A DNA stretch of 64,000 nt, from assembly GCF_017744255.1 (NCBI RefSeq), contig NZ_JAGHQP010000007.1, positions 59,298-123,297 of the forward strand, read 5' to 3'. Shown here piece after piece: positions 32,720-43,052 of this stretch. The first letter of the stretch is position 1. Every line of letters starts with the position of its first letter. The notes under the pieces are model-generated. The model was not told the origin of the DNA, did no database searches, and was given only the letters and a program-made list of their open reading frames with translations. A program made the position numbers and the translations under genes. The stretch is from Brevundimonas sp. A19_0 (GTDB lineage: Bacteria; Pseudomonadota; Alphaproteobacteria; Caulobacterales; Caulobacteraceae).

Positions 32720-34516
32720 TCAGAGAGTCTCCTCGAACGCCTCGACGAGCCGCTCCAGACGCCCCAGACCGATGGTCCAGAACGCCGGATCGCGCGGATC
32801 GAGCCCGAACGGCTGGAGCGCGACATCGTAGGGATGCGCCCCCCCGGCCGCGAGCAGGTCGCGGTACAGGGGCGTGAAGCCGTCCGGATCCTTGCGGCGG
32901 GTCTCCATCAGGGCCGCGACCAGCAGATCGCCGAACGCATAGGCATAGACGTAGAAGGGCGAGTGGACGAAGTGGCTGACATAGGCCCACCAGTGCTCAT
33001 AGCCGTCGTTCAAGATGACGGCGGGCCCCAGGGAGGCCCCCATCTCCTCCAGCCAGATTTCGCCGATGCGACCAGCACCGACCTCGCCCTTCGCCCGCGC
33101 ATCATGGAACCGGGTCTCGAACCGGTGGAAGGCGATCTGGCGGACAACGGTGTTCAGACCGTCCTCGATGCGGCCGGCCAGCAGACCCTGGCGTTCACTC
33201 TCGGGGGCCGTGGCCAGCAGGCGGTCAAAGGTCAGCCCCTCGGCAAAGATGGAGGCCGTCTCGGCCAGCGTCAGCGGCGTGTCGGCCAGCAGGCTGCCGG
33301 CCTCGGCGGCCAGGGTCTGGTGCACGCCATGGCCCAGCTCGTGGGCCAGCGTCAGCACATCGCGCCGCTCGCCCATCCAGTTCAGGAAGACATAGGGGTG
33401 GCGATCCGCGGTGACCGGGTGGGCGTAGGCGCCCGACTGTTTGCCGGCGCGGGGCCGCGCGTCGATCCAGCGCCGGTCAAAGAAGGTGTCCGCCCGCTCG
33501 GCGAACTCCGGCCCCAGGTCCGAAAAGCTGTCCAGCACGATCGAACGGCCTTCGCTCCAGTCAAAGCCACGCGGGGCCTTTGTCGTAAGCGGCGCATTGC
33601 GATCCCAGTGATTGAGCGTCTTCTGACCCATCGCCCGGGCCTTGGCCGCATAGTAACGGTGCGACAGGCGCGGATAGGCGGCGGTGACCGCCTCGACCAT
33701 GGCATCCACCGCCTCGCCATCGACCTCATTGGCCAGATGGCGGCTATCCGCCGGACGTTTGAACCCGCGCTTGCGATCCTCCAGCGCCTTCTCTGCAGCG
33801 ACCGTATTCAGAACCAGCGCCAGGGTGCGGGTTTCACCCTTCAGGGCTGTGGTCAGGCCCTCGGCCACCGCCTTGCGCCGCGCGGCCTTGGGATCAGACA
33901 GCCCGTTCAGCGCCTCACTGAGGGTCAGGGTATCCCGACCGGCCTCGATCCGCAGATCGGCCAAGGTCTCGTCAAACAGACGCGGCCACTGTGACGAGAT
34001 GGGCATCTGTTCGGCGATGAAGGTTTCCAGTTCGGCGGACAGTTCATGCGGCTTCATCAGGCGCACGCGACGCAGCCAGGGACGCCAGCGCGCGGCGGCG
34101 GGATGGGCGTCGAGGGCCGCCTCGATTTCGGCATCCTCCAGCTGGTTGATCTCGAGGGTCAGCCAGACGGTCGGGGTCGACACCTCCGTCAGGGTCTGGC
34201 GGACGTCGGCCTCAAAGGCCTGGGACTCGGCATCGTCGCGGCGAGTCGAGGCCTCGAGGAAGGCATAGGCCCCCAGCGCGCCCAGCCGGTCCGCCGCCTG
34301 CTCATACAGGCCGATCGCCCGGTCCAGTCGCTCGCCCAGCAGAGCCGGCTCTGCGCGTGCGGCGACCAGTTGCCCGGACAGGCCATTCATCTGGTCGACC
34401 AGCGCGCGGGCCGCATCCGTGTCGGCGGCCAGACGCGGGTCCGCCTTGCCGGTGTAGAGGTCGGACAGGTCCCAGAGGGGCAGGTCGGCGGGCGGCGTCT
34501 TGAAGGGTGCGTTCAT
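32720..34516 (-). CDS. pepF: M3-family oligoendopeptidase F
   Basis: A 598-residue cytoplasmic zinc metallopeptidase cleaving short peptides. The HExxH zinc site is in LAHELGHGVHQTLA, and the third ligand Glu is in LAETASIFAEGLTF downstream. The N-terminal helical domain and the C-terminal segment FYVYAYAFGDLLVAAL are typical of the PepF branch, and the length (about 600) is as expected. The ATG at 34516 opens MNAPFKTPPADLPLWDLSDLY, the homologous N-terminus; the ORF is open to 34648 but those residues look untranslated. It is divergent from the DUF4153 gene. Confidence 0.93.
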   Translation of the reverse strand: MNAPFKTPPADLPLWDLSDLYTGKADPRLAADTDAARALVDQMNGLSGQLVAARAEPALLGERLDRAIGLYEQAADRLGALGAYAFLEASTRRDDAESQAFEADVRQTLTEVSTPTVWLTLEINQLEDAEIEAALDAHPAAARWRPWLRRVRLMKPHELSAELETFIAEQMPISSQWPRLFDETLADLRIEAGRDTLTLSEALNGLSDPKAARRKAVAEGLTTALKGETRTLALVLNTVAAEKALEDRKRGFKRPADSRHLANEVDGEAVDAMVEAVTAAYPRLSHRYYAAKARAMGQKTLNHWDRNAPLTTKAPRGFDWSEGRSIVLDSFSDLGPEFAERADTFFDRRWIDARPRAGKQSGAYAHPVTADRHPYVFLNWMGERRDVLTLAHELGHGVHQTLAAEAGSLLADTPLTLAETASIFAEGLTFDRLLATAPESERQGLLAGRIEDGLNTVVRQIAFHRFETRFHDARAKGEVGAGRIGEIWLEEMGASLGPAVILNDGYEHWWAYVSHFVHSPFYVYAYAFGDLLVAALMETRRKDPDGFTPLYRDLLAAGGAHPYDVALQPFGLDPRDPAFWTIGLGRLERLVEAFEETL

Positions 34517-34623
34517 GCCCTTGGGTATGGGGTCGCGACCCGGGGCTGGCAAGGCAGCGGGGCCAAGGACCGTCTGGCGCCATCCCCCGAACTGTGTCCA
34601 GATACCCTCAGGGGAGGACCACC

Positions 34624-36438
34624 ATGACCGATGCCGACACCACCACACGGGCGTCCATGGCGTCCGGCCATCACAGCCTGATCCTGCCGCGCCTGCTGAT
34701 CGGTCTGTTCCAGGGCTTTGCGCTCTACGGCCTCTTTCTCAGCATTGATGACCAGCCCCTTCTGTGGCCGGCGACCCAACCAGAGATTTTCGGCCCTCTG
34801 GCGCTCGTCTCGCTCTACCTGCCCGTCATCCTGCTGGGCGGGCTGGGCCCACTGAAGCTGCGATCGCTGGCCATCTGGGGCGTGGTCGCCTGCGCCCTGC
34901 TTGCTTTCCTTGGCTGGTACGACGTGGCGCGACAGGCGTTGATGGATCAGCGAGAGCCCTTCCTGTCTCTCCCTCTGTTCCCCTTCCTTGCGGCCGCCCT
35001 GTTCATCGCCCACCACCTGATCGTCCCGGCCGACCTGGCCGGCCAACGAATCGCCCCCTACCCGCTCTACTTCGATGTCGCCTGGAAGGCCGGTGTGCAG
35101 CTGGCCCTGTCGGTCGGCTTCACCGGTGCCCTCTGGCTGCTGCTGCTCCTCGGGGCGGGCCTGTTCTACCTGATCGGCATCCGGGCCTTCGGAAACCTGC
35201 TGGCCGAGCCCTGGATCAACCTGCCGCTGACCAGCGTGACCTTTGCCCTGGCCGTCCATCTGACCGATGTGCGCGACGGCCTGATCCGGGGGGTGCGCGC
35301 CGTTATCCTGATGCTGCTGTCGTGGCTGTTGCCGGTCATCGCAGCGCTGACGGCCGCCTTCCTGTTCGCCCTGCCCTTCACCGGCCTGTCCGGGCTGTGG
35401 GAGCAGGGGTCGGCCACCGCTCTGATGCTGGCCGCTGCCGCCGTCCTGATCGTCCTGATCAACACCGCCTATCAGGACGGCACCGAAGACACCCGCCCGC
35501 CGCTTGTGCTGCGCTGGGCCGCCATAGCCGGAGGGTTCCTGCTCATCCCCCTGATCGGGGTTGCCACCTCAGGTCTGGCCCTGCGGATCGGCCAGTACGG
35601 CCTGACCCCGGACCGGGTCATTGCTGCGGCCTGTATCCTCGTCGGTGTCGCCTATGCCGTCGGCTACGGCTGGGCCGCCCTGTCGAGCCTGCGGAGAGGC
35701 GACTGGATGCGGCCGCTGGAGCGAACCAATATCGGCACCGGCGCGCTGGCCGTGGTGCTGATTGTCCTGCTGTTCAGCCCGGTGCTGGACCCCGCCCGCC
35801 TGTCGGTCATGGACCAGATGGCCCGCCTTGAGCGCGGCGACGTCACGCCCGAGCAGTTCGACTATCGCTTCCTCCGCTTCGAGAGCGGCAAGGCGGGCAA
35901 GGCCGCGCTGGAGCGTCTGACGAAGTCAAAGGACGCCGAGGTGGCGCGCCGTGCTACCGACGCCAACGAACTTGAAGACCGGTGGCAAAACCAGACGGAG
36001 GGGCTGCCCGCCCGCGCTCCCGCGTTTGAAGTCGTCGGAACCGACCTGCCGAAGGACTTTCTGGGCCCCCTACGCCCGGGCGACGCTCGTTATGGATGCG
36101 GCGATGCGTATGTGTGTGTCGCCAGACCGATCGATCTCGACAACGACGGAAACCTCGAAATTCTCGTCGCGCGAGGCGCCCTTACTACGCTCTGGGCACG
36201 GGATGAGAATGGGGCGTGGAAGCGGCAGGCGAGCTACGCGCACGTGCGTTGCGTGGGCGGAGATCGGGGGGACGCCGGCGACAGACTCCGTTCTGGACCC
36301 ATCCGGACCGAGGAACCTCGCTGGCCGCCTCTCGCATTCGGTGACGGTCCTGCGGTTTCTCCACAAAGCAACAGTCGCGCCCTTTGCCCCGAGAGTGGTT
36401 CCCGGGCGGACGCAGACATCGATGGCGGGCCCCGTTAA
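34624..36438 (+). CDS. DUF4153-type multi-spanning membrane protein
   Basis: A 604-residue protein with about ten to twelve membrane helices in its first 400 residues, then a soluble C-terminal domain. The membrane part resembles the DUF4153 family. The soluble part contains DLDNDGNLEILVA, which reads like the calcium-binding loop of FG-GAP/VCBS repeats, with ARPI before it, followed by a tail rich in Arg, Ser and Pro. The ATG at 34624 has GGGAGGA just upstream and was preferred to 34507. The C-terminal 60 residues look less protein-like than the rest, but no alternative frame is better, so a frameshift is not claimed. Function unknown. Confidence 0.8.
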   Translation: MTDADTTTRASMASGHHSLILPRLLIGLFQGFALYGLFLSIDDQPLLWPATQPEIFGPLALVSLYLPVILLGGLGPLKLRSLAIWGVVACALLAFLGWYDVARQALMDQREPFLSLPLFPFLAAALFIAHHLIVPADLAGQRIAPYPLYFDVAWKAGVQLALSVGFTGALWLLLLLGAGLFYLIGIRAFGNLLAEPWINLPLTSVTFALAVHLTDVRDGLIRGVRAVILMLLSWLLPVIAALTAAFLFALPFTGLSGLWEQGSATALMLAAAAVLIVLINTAYQDGTEDTRPPLVLRWAAIAGGFLLIPLIGVATSGLALRIGQYGLTPDRVIAAACILVGVAYAVGYGWAALSSLRRGDWMRPLERTNIGTGALAVVLIVLLFSPVLDPARLSVMDQMARLERGDVTPEQFDYRFLRFESGKAGKAALERLTKSKDAEVARRATDANELEDRWQNQTEGLPARAPAFEVVGTDLPKDFLGPLRPGDARYGCGDAYVCVARPIDLDNDGNLEILVARGALTTLWARDENGAWKRQASYAHVRCVGGDRGDAGDRLRSGPIRTEEPRWPPLAFGDGPAVSPQSNSRALCPESGSRADADIDGGPR

Positions 36439-36558
36439 CCCCCCGAACACCACGCCGGACAACCCGATCTTCACCGCATCCGGGGTACACCCGTCCCGAA
36501 ACGAGCCAGTCCGGGGCCTGCCCCGAGATCGGCCACAGGTGATGACAAGGGGTGCCCC

Positions 36559-38019
<1,461 letters not shown>

Positions 38020-38101
38020 GGCCGGTCATTGCGGTTTGTTAAGTGGCGCCACCGCGCCGACATGCCTAGATGGGGTGTCCCCTCCAGCCGGCTGACGCGC
38101 C

Positions 38102-38746
38102 ATGCCCGACTATGATTATGAAGCCGACGCGCGCCGCTTCTCGACGGTGCTTGAGGACCTCGGCGAACCGGATCGGCCCAAGCTCTACATGGGCGAACTG
38201 GTCAATGCGTTCGGCGAGCGCGGCTTCGGCGCCCTCATGGTCTTCCTCGGGCTGATCAATGCCCTGCCCCTGCCGCCGGGCTCGACCACCGTACTGGGCG
38301 CGCCGCTGTTGCTGCTGGCGTTGCAGCTGACCTTTCAGTCGGACCAGGTATGGATGCCGAAATGGGCCCTGAAGGGGTCGATGGATCGCTCCACCTACCG
38401 CTCGGCCGTGGCGCGTGTGCTGCCGACCATCCGCAAATTCGAGCGGCTGTCGCGCCCGCGTCTGCTGTTCATGACCTCGCAGGTGGCCCAGATCGCCATC
38501 GGTATCGCCTCGGCGGCGCTCGCCACCATCCTGATTCTGCCGATCTGGGGCGGCAATATGGTGCCGGCCATCGTCATGGCGACCTTCGGCTTCGGCCTGA
38601 TGCAGAGGGACGGCTATTTCATCGCGGCCGGATGGATCGGCGTGGTGGGCTTCACCGTCTTCGTCTGGCTGGCCTGGGAAGTCATCTGGCGGGTGCTGAA
38701 GTGGACCTTCGACGCCTGGAGCCACGCCCTCCCCGGGCTGTCCTGA
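38102..38746 (+). CDS. ExoD-family exopolysaccharide synthesis membrane protein
   Basis: A 214-residue inner-membrane protein of the ExoD family (first described in Rhizobium meliloti exopolysaccharide production). It has the conserved block FGERGFGALMVFLGLINALPLPPGSTTVLGAPLLLL and GRDGYF-like region QRDGYFIAAGW, with about four membrane segments. It lies 82 bases downstream of the TacA-like gene in the same direction and ends at the shared hairpin with the flagellin gene. Its exact biochemical role is unknown in the family. Confidence 0.85.
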   Translation: MPDYDYEADARRFSTVLEDLGEPDRPKLYMGELVNAFGERGFGALMVFLGLINALPLPPGSTTVLGAPLLLLALQLTFQSDQVWMPKWALKGSMDRSTYRSAVARVLPTIRKFERLSRPRLLFMTSQVAQIAIGIASAALATILILPIWGGNMVPAIVMATFGFGLMQRDGYFIAAGWIGVVGFTVFVWLAWEVIWRVLKWTFDAWSHALPGLS

Positions 38747-38760
38747 TCCCGACATAACGA

Positions 38761-38788
38761 GGGGCCGGAAGGATCACCTTCCGGCCCC
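38761..38788. terminator. Bidirectional 12-bp stem-loop between exoD and flagellin genes
   Basis: GGGGCCGGAAGG and its exact complement CCTTCCGGCCCC flank the tetraloop ATCA. The hairpin lies 15 bases after the exoD-type stop and 21 bases after the flagellin stop, between converging genes, as expected for a shared terminator. Neither side has a proper T run. Confidence 0.75.
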
Positions 38789-38809
38789 AAGGTTGGCTGA
38801 ACCCGAAAC

Positions 38810-39637
38810 CTAGCGGAACAGCGACAGCACCAGCTGCGGGGTCTGGTTCGCGATGGACAGGGCCTGCACTCCCAGCTGCTGCTTCGTCTGCAGGGCCTGG
38901 AGTTTGGCGCTCTCCTTCGCCAGATCCGCATCGACCAGATTGCCCACCCCCGACTCGAGCGTGTCGGACAGATTGCCGACGAACTTGAGGTGGGTGCCCA
39001 GGGCCTTCGACTTGGTGCCCAGACGCGCCAGGGCGCCCGAGACGTTGTCGATGGAGGCATTGACCACTGCGAGAGAGGCCGACGCCTTGGTGAGCGTTTC
39101 GATCGACTGGGTCGCGCTGACCGTCACATTGGTGCTTCCGAGCGCCATCACCTCCGCTCCAACGGTGATGGTGGCGTTGCCTTGCGCATTGGCCAGGGCG
39201 TTGAAACCGGTGGCGCCGGTCTTCAGCAGGTTGATCCCGTTGAATTCGGCGTTGGCGGTCACTGTCGCGATCTGGTCACGCAGGGCCTTGAAGTCCTCGT
39301 TCAGGGCAGCACGCGCCGCCGTCTTGAGCGACGCATCCGTCGCCGCCAGGGCCTTCTCCTTCAGTTGCAGCAAGAGGTCAGAGACCGTCTCGCCCGCCGC
39401 CAGGGCCACATCGACCGCAGCAACGCCCCGGTCCAGTGACTGTTTGACCGCCCCCAGCGCTCCGATTTCGGCCCGTTGCCCCTGGGCGATTGCCCAGATG
39501 GCCCCATTGTCCTTGACCGACGAGATCTTCTTGCCGGTGTTGATCCGGCTTTGGGTCGTCGCCAGTTCGGTGTTGGTGGCGTTCAGGTTCTGGAGCGCGA
39601 TCATCGCGCCCACGTTGGTGTTGACCGAATTGCTCAT
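38810..39637 (-). CDS. Flagellin
   Basis: A 275-residue filament protein of the Caulobacter type. The N-terminal D0/D1 helix is SNSVNTNVGAMIALQNLN, including TQSRINTGKKISSVKDNGA, and the C-terminal helix is KQQLGVQALSIANQTPQLVLSLFR. The central variable domain is short. It would be exported by the flagellar type III apparatus. Upstream lie flbT and flaF on the same strand and a divergent flmG-like glycosyltransferase gene. The 5' leader carries a hairpin and a sigma-54-type promoter (see separate entries). Whether it corresponds to FljK, FljL or another paralogue cannot be decided; further copies may exist elsewhere. Confidence 0.95.
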   Translation of the reverse strand: MSNSVNTNVGAMIALQNLNATNTELATTQSRINTGKKISSVKDNGAIWAIAQGQRAEIGALGAVKQSLDRGVAAVDVALAAGETVSDLLLQLKEKALAATDASLKTAARAALNEDFKALRDQIATVTANAEFNGINLLKTGATGFNALANAQGNATITVGAEVMALGSTNVTVSATQSIETLTKASASLAVVNASIDNVSGALARLGTKSKALGTHLKFVGNLSDTLESGVGNLVDADLAKESAKLQALQTKQQLGVQALSIANQTPQLVLSLFR

Positions 39638-39670
39638 CGGCGGGTCCTTCCATTCTGGTCGGTTGGGTTA

Positions 39671-39686
39671 ACGGTCTTCTGACCGT
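39671..39686 (-). promoter_or_regulatory. Stem-loop in flagellin mRNA leader, candidate FlbT target
   Basis: ACGGTC and GACCGT (with loop AGAA on the transcript) form a 6-base stem with a 4-base loop, 34 bases before the flagellin ATG and downstream of the sigma-54 promoter. In Caulobacter FlbT destabilises flagellin fljK mRNA through its 5' leader, so this hairpin is a candidate binding site; that link is inference. Confidence 0.5.
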
Positions 39687-39715
39687 CGAACCGGTTCTGG
39701 TTCACCCCCGCACAG

Positions 39716-39729
39716 GCAAGAAAAATGCC
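39716..39729 (-). promoter_or_regulatory. Sigma-54 (RpoN) promoter of the flagellin gene
   Basis: On the reverse strand GGCATTTTTCTTGC matches the GG-N10-GC spacing and the TTGC element of sigma-54 promoters (consensus TGGCAC-N5-TTGC). It lies about 80 bases before the flagellin start codon, as in other late flagellar genes. Confidence 0.65.
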
Positions 39730-39823
39730 GCCGACCCCGAGGGCTCAGCGGCATGATTTCAAACACTTTTTCTGCAGAGAATTTGCGCGGGACCGGCAAG
39801 GACTTCCCGGTCGGCAAAAACCG

Positions 39824-40189
39824 TCAGGCAGCTTCCGACGCAGCGGGTGCCAGGCCCTGCATGATCATGCGGTTGATATCGATCAGCGGCTCGAAATCCT
39901 CGTCACCGCGCATGATCTCCGAGCTGTGACGGCTGACGAACAGGCTGATGGAGATAATCTGCGCCCGCAGGGCCTCGCCCATGGCGTTGCCGGGGTCGGC
40001 ACAGTCGGTCGCCAGCGCCGACCACACCCGACGGTTCCAGTCCAGCGCATCGATCCGGGTCGCCACGTCGCTCTTGTCGACCTGGGAAGCATGAATCAGG
40101 GCGCGCGTTACCTGGCCGAACAGCCGGTATTCCATCTCGCGCGGAGTTTCAGTCCGCGTCGCGGCCTTGCTGTACGCCTGAAGCGACAT
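39824..40189 (-). CDS. flaF: Flagellar biosynthesis regulator FlaF
   Basis: A 121-residue FlaF protein, [31 protein letters not shown] at its start, followed by the WNRRVWSAL and [13 protein letters not shown] blocks of the family. In Caulobacter FlaF is required for flagellin translation and secretion and acts opposite to FlbT. It overlaps the 3' end of flbT by 41 bases in a different frame, an unusual depth for bacterial overlaps, and this tightly couples the two. Flagellin lies downstream. Confidence 0.94.
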   Translation of the reverse strand: MSLQAYSKAATRTETPREMEYRLFGQVTRALIHASQVDKSDVATRIDALDWNRRVWSALATDCADPGNAMGEALRAQIISISLFVSRHSSEIMRGDEDFEPLIDINRMIMQGLAPAASEAA

Positions 40190-40574
40190 GACCCAACCTC
40201 TGCTCTTCGTATTCGATCAGTTTGCGCGCCGTCATCAGCGCCTTGTAGTACTCGCGGGACATGACGTGGCGGGAGGCCGCCACACAGTCCGCCATGGCCT
40301 CGGGATTGCGCGTCGCGCCCATGAATTCACTGACCCGCAAGGTGAACTCGTCATGGAATTTCGGGGCTGCGGCCTCGTCGAGGTACATCATCATGACGGG
40401 GAAATAGATGCGGCGCGCGGGGCTGTTCACTTCCTCGGGCTGCATGATGTCCTTCTCGCGCAGCACGCTGGCCTTGTTCTGGAGCACCAGAACACTGCGG
40501 CGGTCGCCGTTCTGAACCACAGCCCCGTTCAGCACGAAGCGCTCACCCGGTTTCAAGGACAGTTTAAGCGGCAT
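40149..40574 (-). CDS. flbT: Flagellin translational repressor FlbT
   Basis: A 141-residue FlbT, beginning [35 protein letters not shown] and including [17 protein letters not shown]. FlbT associates with flagellin mRNA and promotes its decay until the basal body is complete. The ATG at 40574 has GGGAGG upstream at about 9 bases, so it is preferred over the longer ORF from 40610. It is transcribed toward flaF and flagellin, and diverges from the flmG-like gene. Confidence 0.94.
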   Translation of the reverse strand: MPLKLSLKPGERFVLNGAVVQNGDRRSVLVLQNKASVLREKDIMQPEEVNSPARRIYFPVMMMYLDEAAAPKFHDEFTLRVSEFMGATRNPEAMADCVAASRHVMSREYYKALMTARKLIEYEEQRLGHVASGVQQGRDAD

Positions 40575-40716
40575 TCTGCGGGCCTCCCTTTTCCAGTCCC
40601 GCTCCGGCAATCTGGCGCGACTGTACCCAAAGGCCTCTAAACAAGCGTGGTTAACCGTGTGTTGTGACTGACGGTCCAGGGTGGCCCTTCGTCACTCGCC
40701 TGATCCGGACCTGTCC

Positions 40717-42510
40717 ATGTCGAACTCCGCCCCCGCCTCATCGACCGAAGGCCAGGCGCCCATTGCCCACGGCCCGTTTGCCGTGGCCCAGGGCATGGCC
40801 GGTGACGCGGCCTCCACCGACGCGCTCAACCGGCTGTCGCGCAAGCTGGCCGGACGGGCCGGCAGCGCGAAGGCGCAGCGCCGGATGGTCGAGCTGCTGA
40901 AGTCGGCCGTCGCCGCTGTCCGGGTCCAGGATTACGGACGCGGCGCCGAACGCTGCCTTGAAGTGCTGCAGATCGACGAGAAGAGCGGCCTCGCCTGGCA
41001 CGTGCTCGCCATCTGTCAGGAAAAGTCCGGCCATCTGGCCCAGGCCCTGTCGGCCTATGAGGCGGCCCTCACCCTGATGCCGGAAGAGAACAACATCGCC
41101 CATGACCTCAGCCGGCTCGCGCAGCGACTGGGCCAGCTCGAGATCGCCGAGAAGCTGCTGCGCAAATTCCTGGCGGTGGAGCCCGGCCATGTCGATGCCA
41201 CCAACAACCTCGCCTGCGTCCTGCGCGACGCCAACCGCTATGCCGAGGCCGTGGATGTGCTGCGCGACATGATCCAGGTGGAGCCCGAAAGTGCCCTGCT
41301 GTGGAACACCCTGGGCACGGTGCAGAGCGACCAGGGCGACATGGCCACCGCTTTGACCTTCTTCGAGGAAGCCCTGCGGCTCGAGCCGGATTTCTCCAAG
41401 GCCCGCTACAATCGCGCGAATGTGCGCCAGCCCCTCGGGGACCTTGAGGGTGCGCTGGCGGATATCGAGGCCGCCCTCCCCGGCGCCGAGCCGGGCTATG
41501 AAACGGCCATGATGACCATGGCCCGCGCTCTGCTCAGACTGGGCGCCGGCGATCTCGAAGGCGGCTGGGCCGATTATGAAGTCCGTCTCAGCCCGGACAT
41601 GCCGGAGGCCATGCACGCCGTCGTCGACCGGCCCCGCTGGGACCCGGCCGGCCAGCCGCTCAAAGGTTTGAAGCTGCTGGTCATCGGCGAACAGGGCATT
41701 GCCGATGAAATGGTGTTCGGCTCGACCCTCGGCGACCTGATCGAGGCGGTCGGCCCCGACGGGCAGGTCATCATCGCCGTCGAGGCCCGTCTGGTAGACC
41801 TGTTCCAGAGGACCTTCCCGAAGGCGATCGTGGGCGGGCACAAGGCGGTGAAGATGGAGGGCCGGCTCTATCGCTACATCCCCTTCATGGAGGGCGAGGA
41901 TGCACCCGAGGCCGATGCCTGGGTGCCGATGGCCAGCCTGATGCCGGTCTTCCGTCCCACGGTCGCGGCCTTCCCCGACCGGGCCGGCTATCTGACGGCG
42001 GATCCGGCCCGGGTGGCTCACTGGAAGGCCGAGGTTGAAGCGCTGGGTCCCGGCCTGAAGGTCGGCCTTCACTGGAAGAGCCTGGTGCTGACAGGCGTTC
42101 GGGCCCGCTACTTCTCGAGCTTCGAGCGCTGGAAACCCGTGCTGACCACCCCGGGCTGCGTGATGGTCAATCTGCAGTGCGGCGATGTCAGTGAGGATCT
42201 CGCGGCCGCCGAGGCTGCCGGGATCCGTCTGTGGACGCCCCCGATCGATCTCAAGAATGATCTGGAGGACCTGGCCGCCCTGTCGCTGGCCATGGATGTC
42301 GTCATCGGCCCGGGCATCGCCGGCACCAATATCGCCGCCGCCGTCGGGGCCGAAACCTGGCTGATCTACGCCCCGGACGACTGGCACCTGCTGGGGACGG
42401 ATCACTACCCCTTTTACCCTCGCATGCGAACCTTCGCTCGGGCGTTCGACGGATGGGATGCCGCCATCACCGACGTGGCGGCCGCCCTCGCCGAAAGAGC
42501 GTCCGGCTGA
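40717..42510 (+). CDS. flmG: TPR glycosyltransferase, FlmG-like flagellin modification protein
   Basis: A 597-residue soluble protein with a tetratricopeptide-repeat N-terminal half. Repeats run roughly residues 70-280 (for example LAWHVLAICQEKSGHLAQALSAYEAAL, LWNTLGTVQSDQGDMATALTFFEEAL). A C-terminal glycosyltransferase-like domain follows, with LLVIGEQGIADEMVFG and MVNLQCGD. In Caulobacter, FlmG has this layout, binds flagellin through its TPRs and attaches pseudaminic acid. The gene is divergent from flbT-flaF-flagellin, as expected. Symbol from context and architecture; alignment was not possible. ATG 40717 chosen over a GTG 36 bases upstream. Confidence 0.8.
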   Translation: MSNSAPASSTEGQAPIAHGPFAVAQGMAGDAASTDALNRLSRKLAGRAGSAKAQRRMVELLKSAVAAVRVQDYGRGAERCLEVLQIDEKSGLAWHVLAICQEKSGHLAQALSAYEAALTLMPEENNIAHDLSRLAQRLGQLEIAEKLLRKFLAVEPGHVDATNNLACVLRDANRYAEAVDVLRDMIQVEPESALLWNTLGTVQSDQGDMATALTFFEEALRLEPDFSKARYNRANVRQPLGDLEGALADIEAALPGAEPGYETAMMTMARALLRLGAGDLEGGWADYEVRLSPDMPEAMHAVVDRPRWDPAGQPLKGLKLLVIGEQGIADEMVFGSTLGDLIEAVGPDGQVIIAVEARLVDLFQRTFPKAIVGGHKAVKMEGRLYRYIPFMEGEDAPEADAWVPMASLMPVFRPTVAAFPDRAGYLTADPARVAHWKAEVEALGPGLKVGLHWKSLVLTGVRARYFSSFERWKPVLTTPGCVMVNLQCGDVSEDLAAAEAAGIRLWTPPIDLKNDLEDLAALSLAMDVVIGPGIAGTNIAAAVGAETWLIYAPDDWHLLGTDHYPFYPRMRTFARAFDGWDAAITDVAAALAERASG

Positions 42511-42558
42511 CGGAACGCCGCCCCGCGCCGTCCGTTCTCTCCGCAATAGGAGATGACC

Positions 42559-42771
42559 ATGACCCAGGACGATGACATGCCCGACGAACAGGACCAGTCC
42601 GAGACCTTCGACGAGACCCGCACGGGCGAAGAGGACGGCACCGATATTCTGGTCGATGAGGACGCGCAGGTTCGCGATTTCACCCGGAAGCCGGGAGACG
42701 CGGCGCCCGACGACAAGAACCCCGGCCTGGCCGACAGCGACACCGTCACCCGCATCAAGACAGGAGCCTGA
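42559..42771 (+). CDS. Small acidic hypothetical protein
   Basis: A 70-residue strongly acidic protein (many Asp/Glu, motif such as GTDILVDEDAQVRDFTRKPGD) with no membrane segment or cysteine. AGGAG at 42548-42552 gives a six-base spacing to the ATG at 42559, which is why the nearer ATG at 42553 was rejected. Its stop is one base before the next small gene, so the two form an operon downstream of flmG. Function unknown; probably disordered. Confidence 0.68.
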   Translation: MTQDDDMPDEQDQSETFDETRTGEEDGTDILVDEDAQVRDFTRKPGDAAPDDKNPGLADSDTVTRIKTGA

Positions 42772-42772
42772 G

Positions 42773-42985
42773 ATGGCCGACGCCCCCACGAACGCATCCT
42801 CCGGCAAGGACGACAGCGACACGGATGCTCCCTTTGCCCGAAAGGCCGAGCGTGAGCACGGAAAGCCCGACCAGTTGAAGGAGCGGGTCAAGGAATCCGG
42901 CAGCCGTCAGGACGCGCTGCAGGATGAGGCAGTCGAGGAGAGCTTCCCGGCCAGCGACCCGCCTGCGCCCAAGCAGATCACCTGA
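42773..42985 (+). CDS. Small charged protein with C-terminal ESFPASDPPA motif
   Basis: A 70-residue hydrophilic protein. Its end, DEAVEESFPASDPPAPKQIT, carries the short EESFPASDPPA motif shared by small proteins of unknown function in many alphaproteobacteria, often annotated as stress-related. CAGGAG lies 10 bases before the ATG. It follows the preceding acidic protein after one base, in a different frame. Confidence 0.75.
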   Translation: MADAPTNASSGKDDSDTDAPFARKAEREHGKPDQLKERVKESGSRQDALQDEAVEESFPASDPPAPKQIT

Positions 42986-43052
42986 ACCCTGTTCACCTCC
43001 CGGGCGATGGGCTACCACCGCTTCACCTATTCGACAGGCCGGGAGACCATTG

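Noticed and set aside
36220..36438. Frameshift near the end of the DUF4153 gene
   Set aside because: The tail looks odd, but other frames are no better and the PRWPP region fits the expected C-terminal block.
40615..40628. GG-N10-GC match before flbT as a sigma-54 promoter
   Set aside because: It keeps only the GG and GC dinucleotides; TGGCAC and TTGC elements are poor, unlike the flagellin promoter.
40645..40662. CtrA-type TTAA-N7-TTAA box between flbT and flmG
   Set aside because: The spacing and second half do not fit (TTAA, nine bases, TTTA).
40738..42891. 717-codon minus-strand ORF antisense to flmG
   Set aside because: Antisense shadow; TPR and transferase motifs exist on the plus strand.
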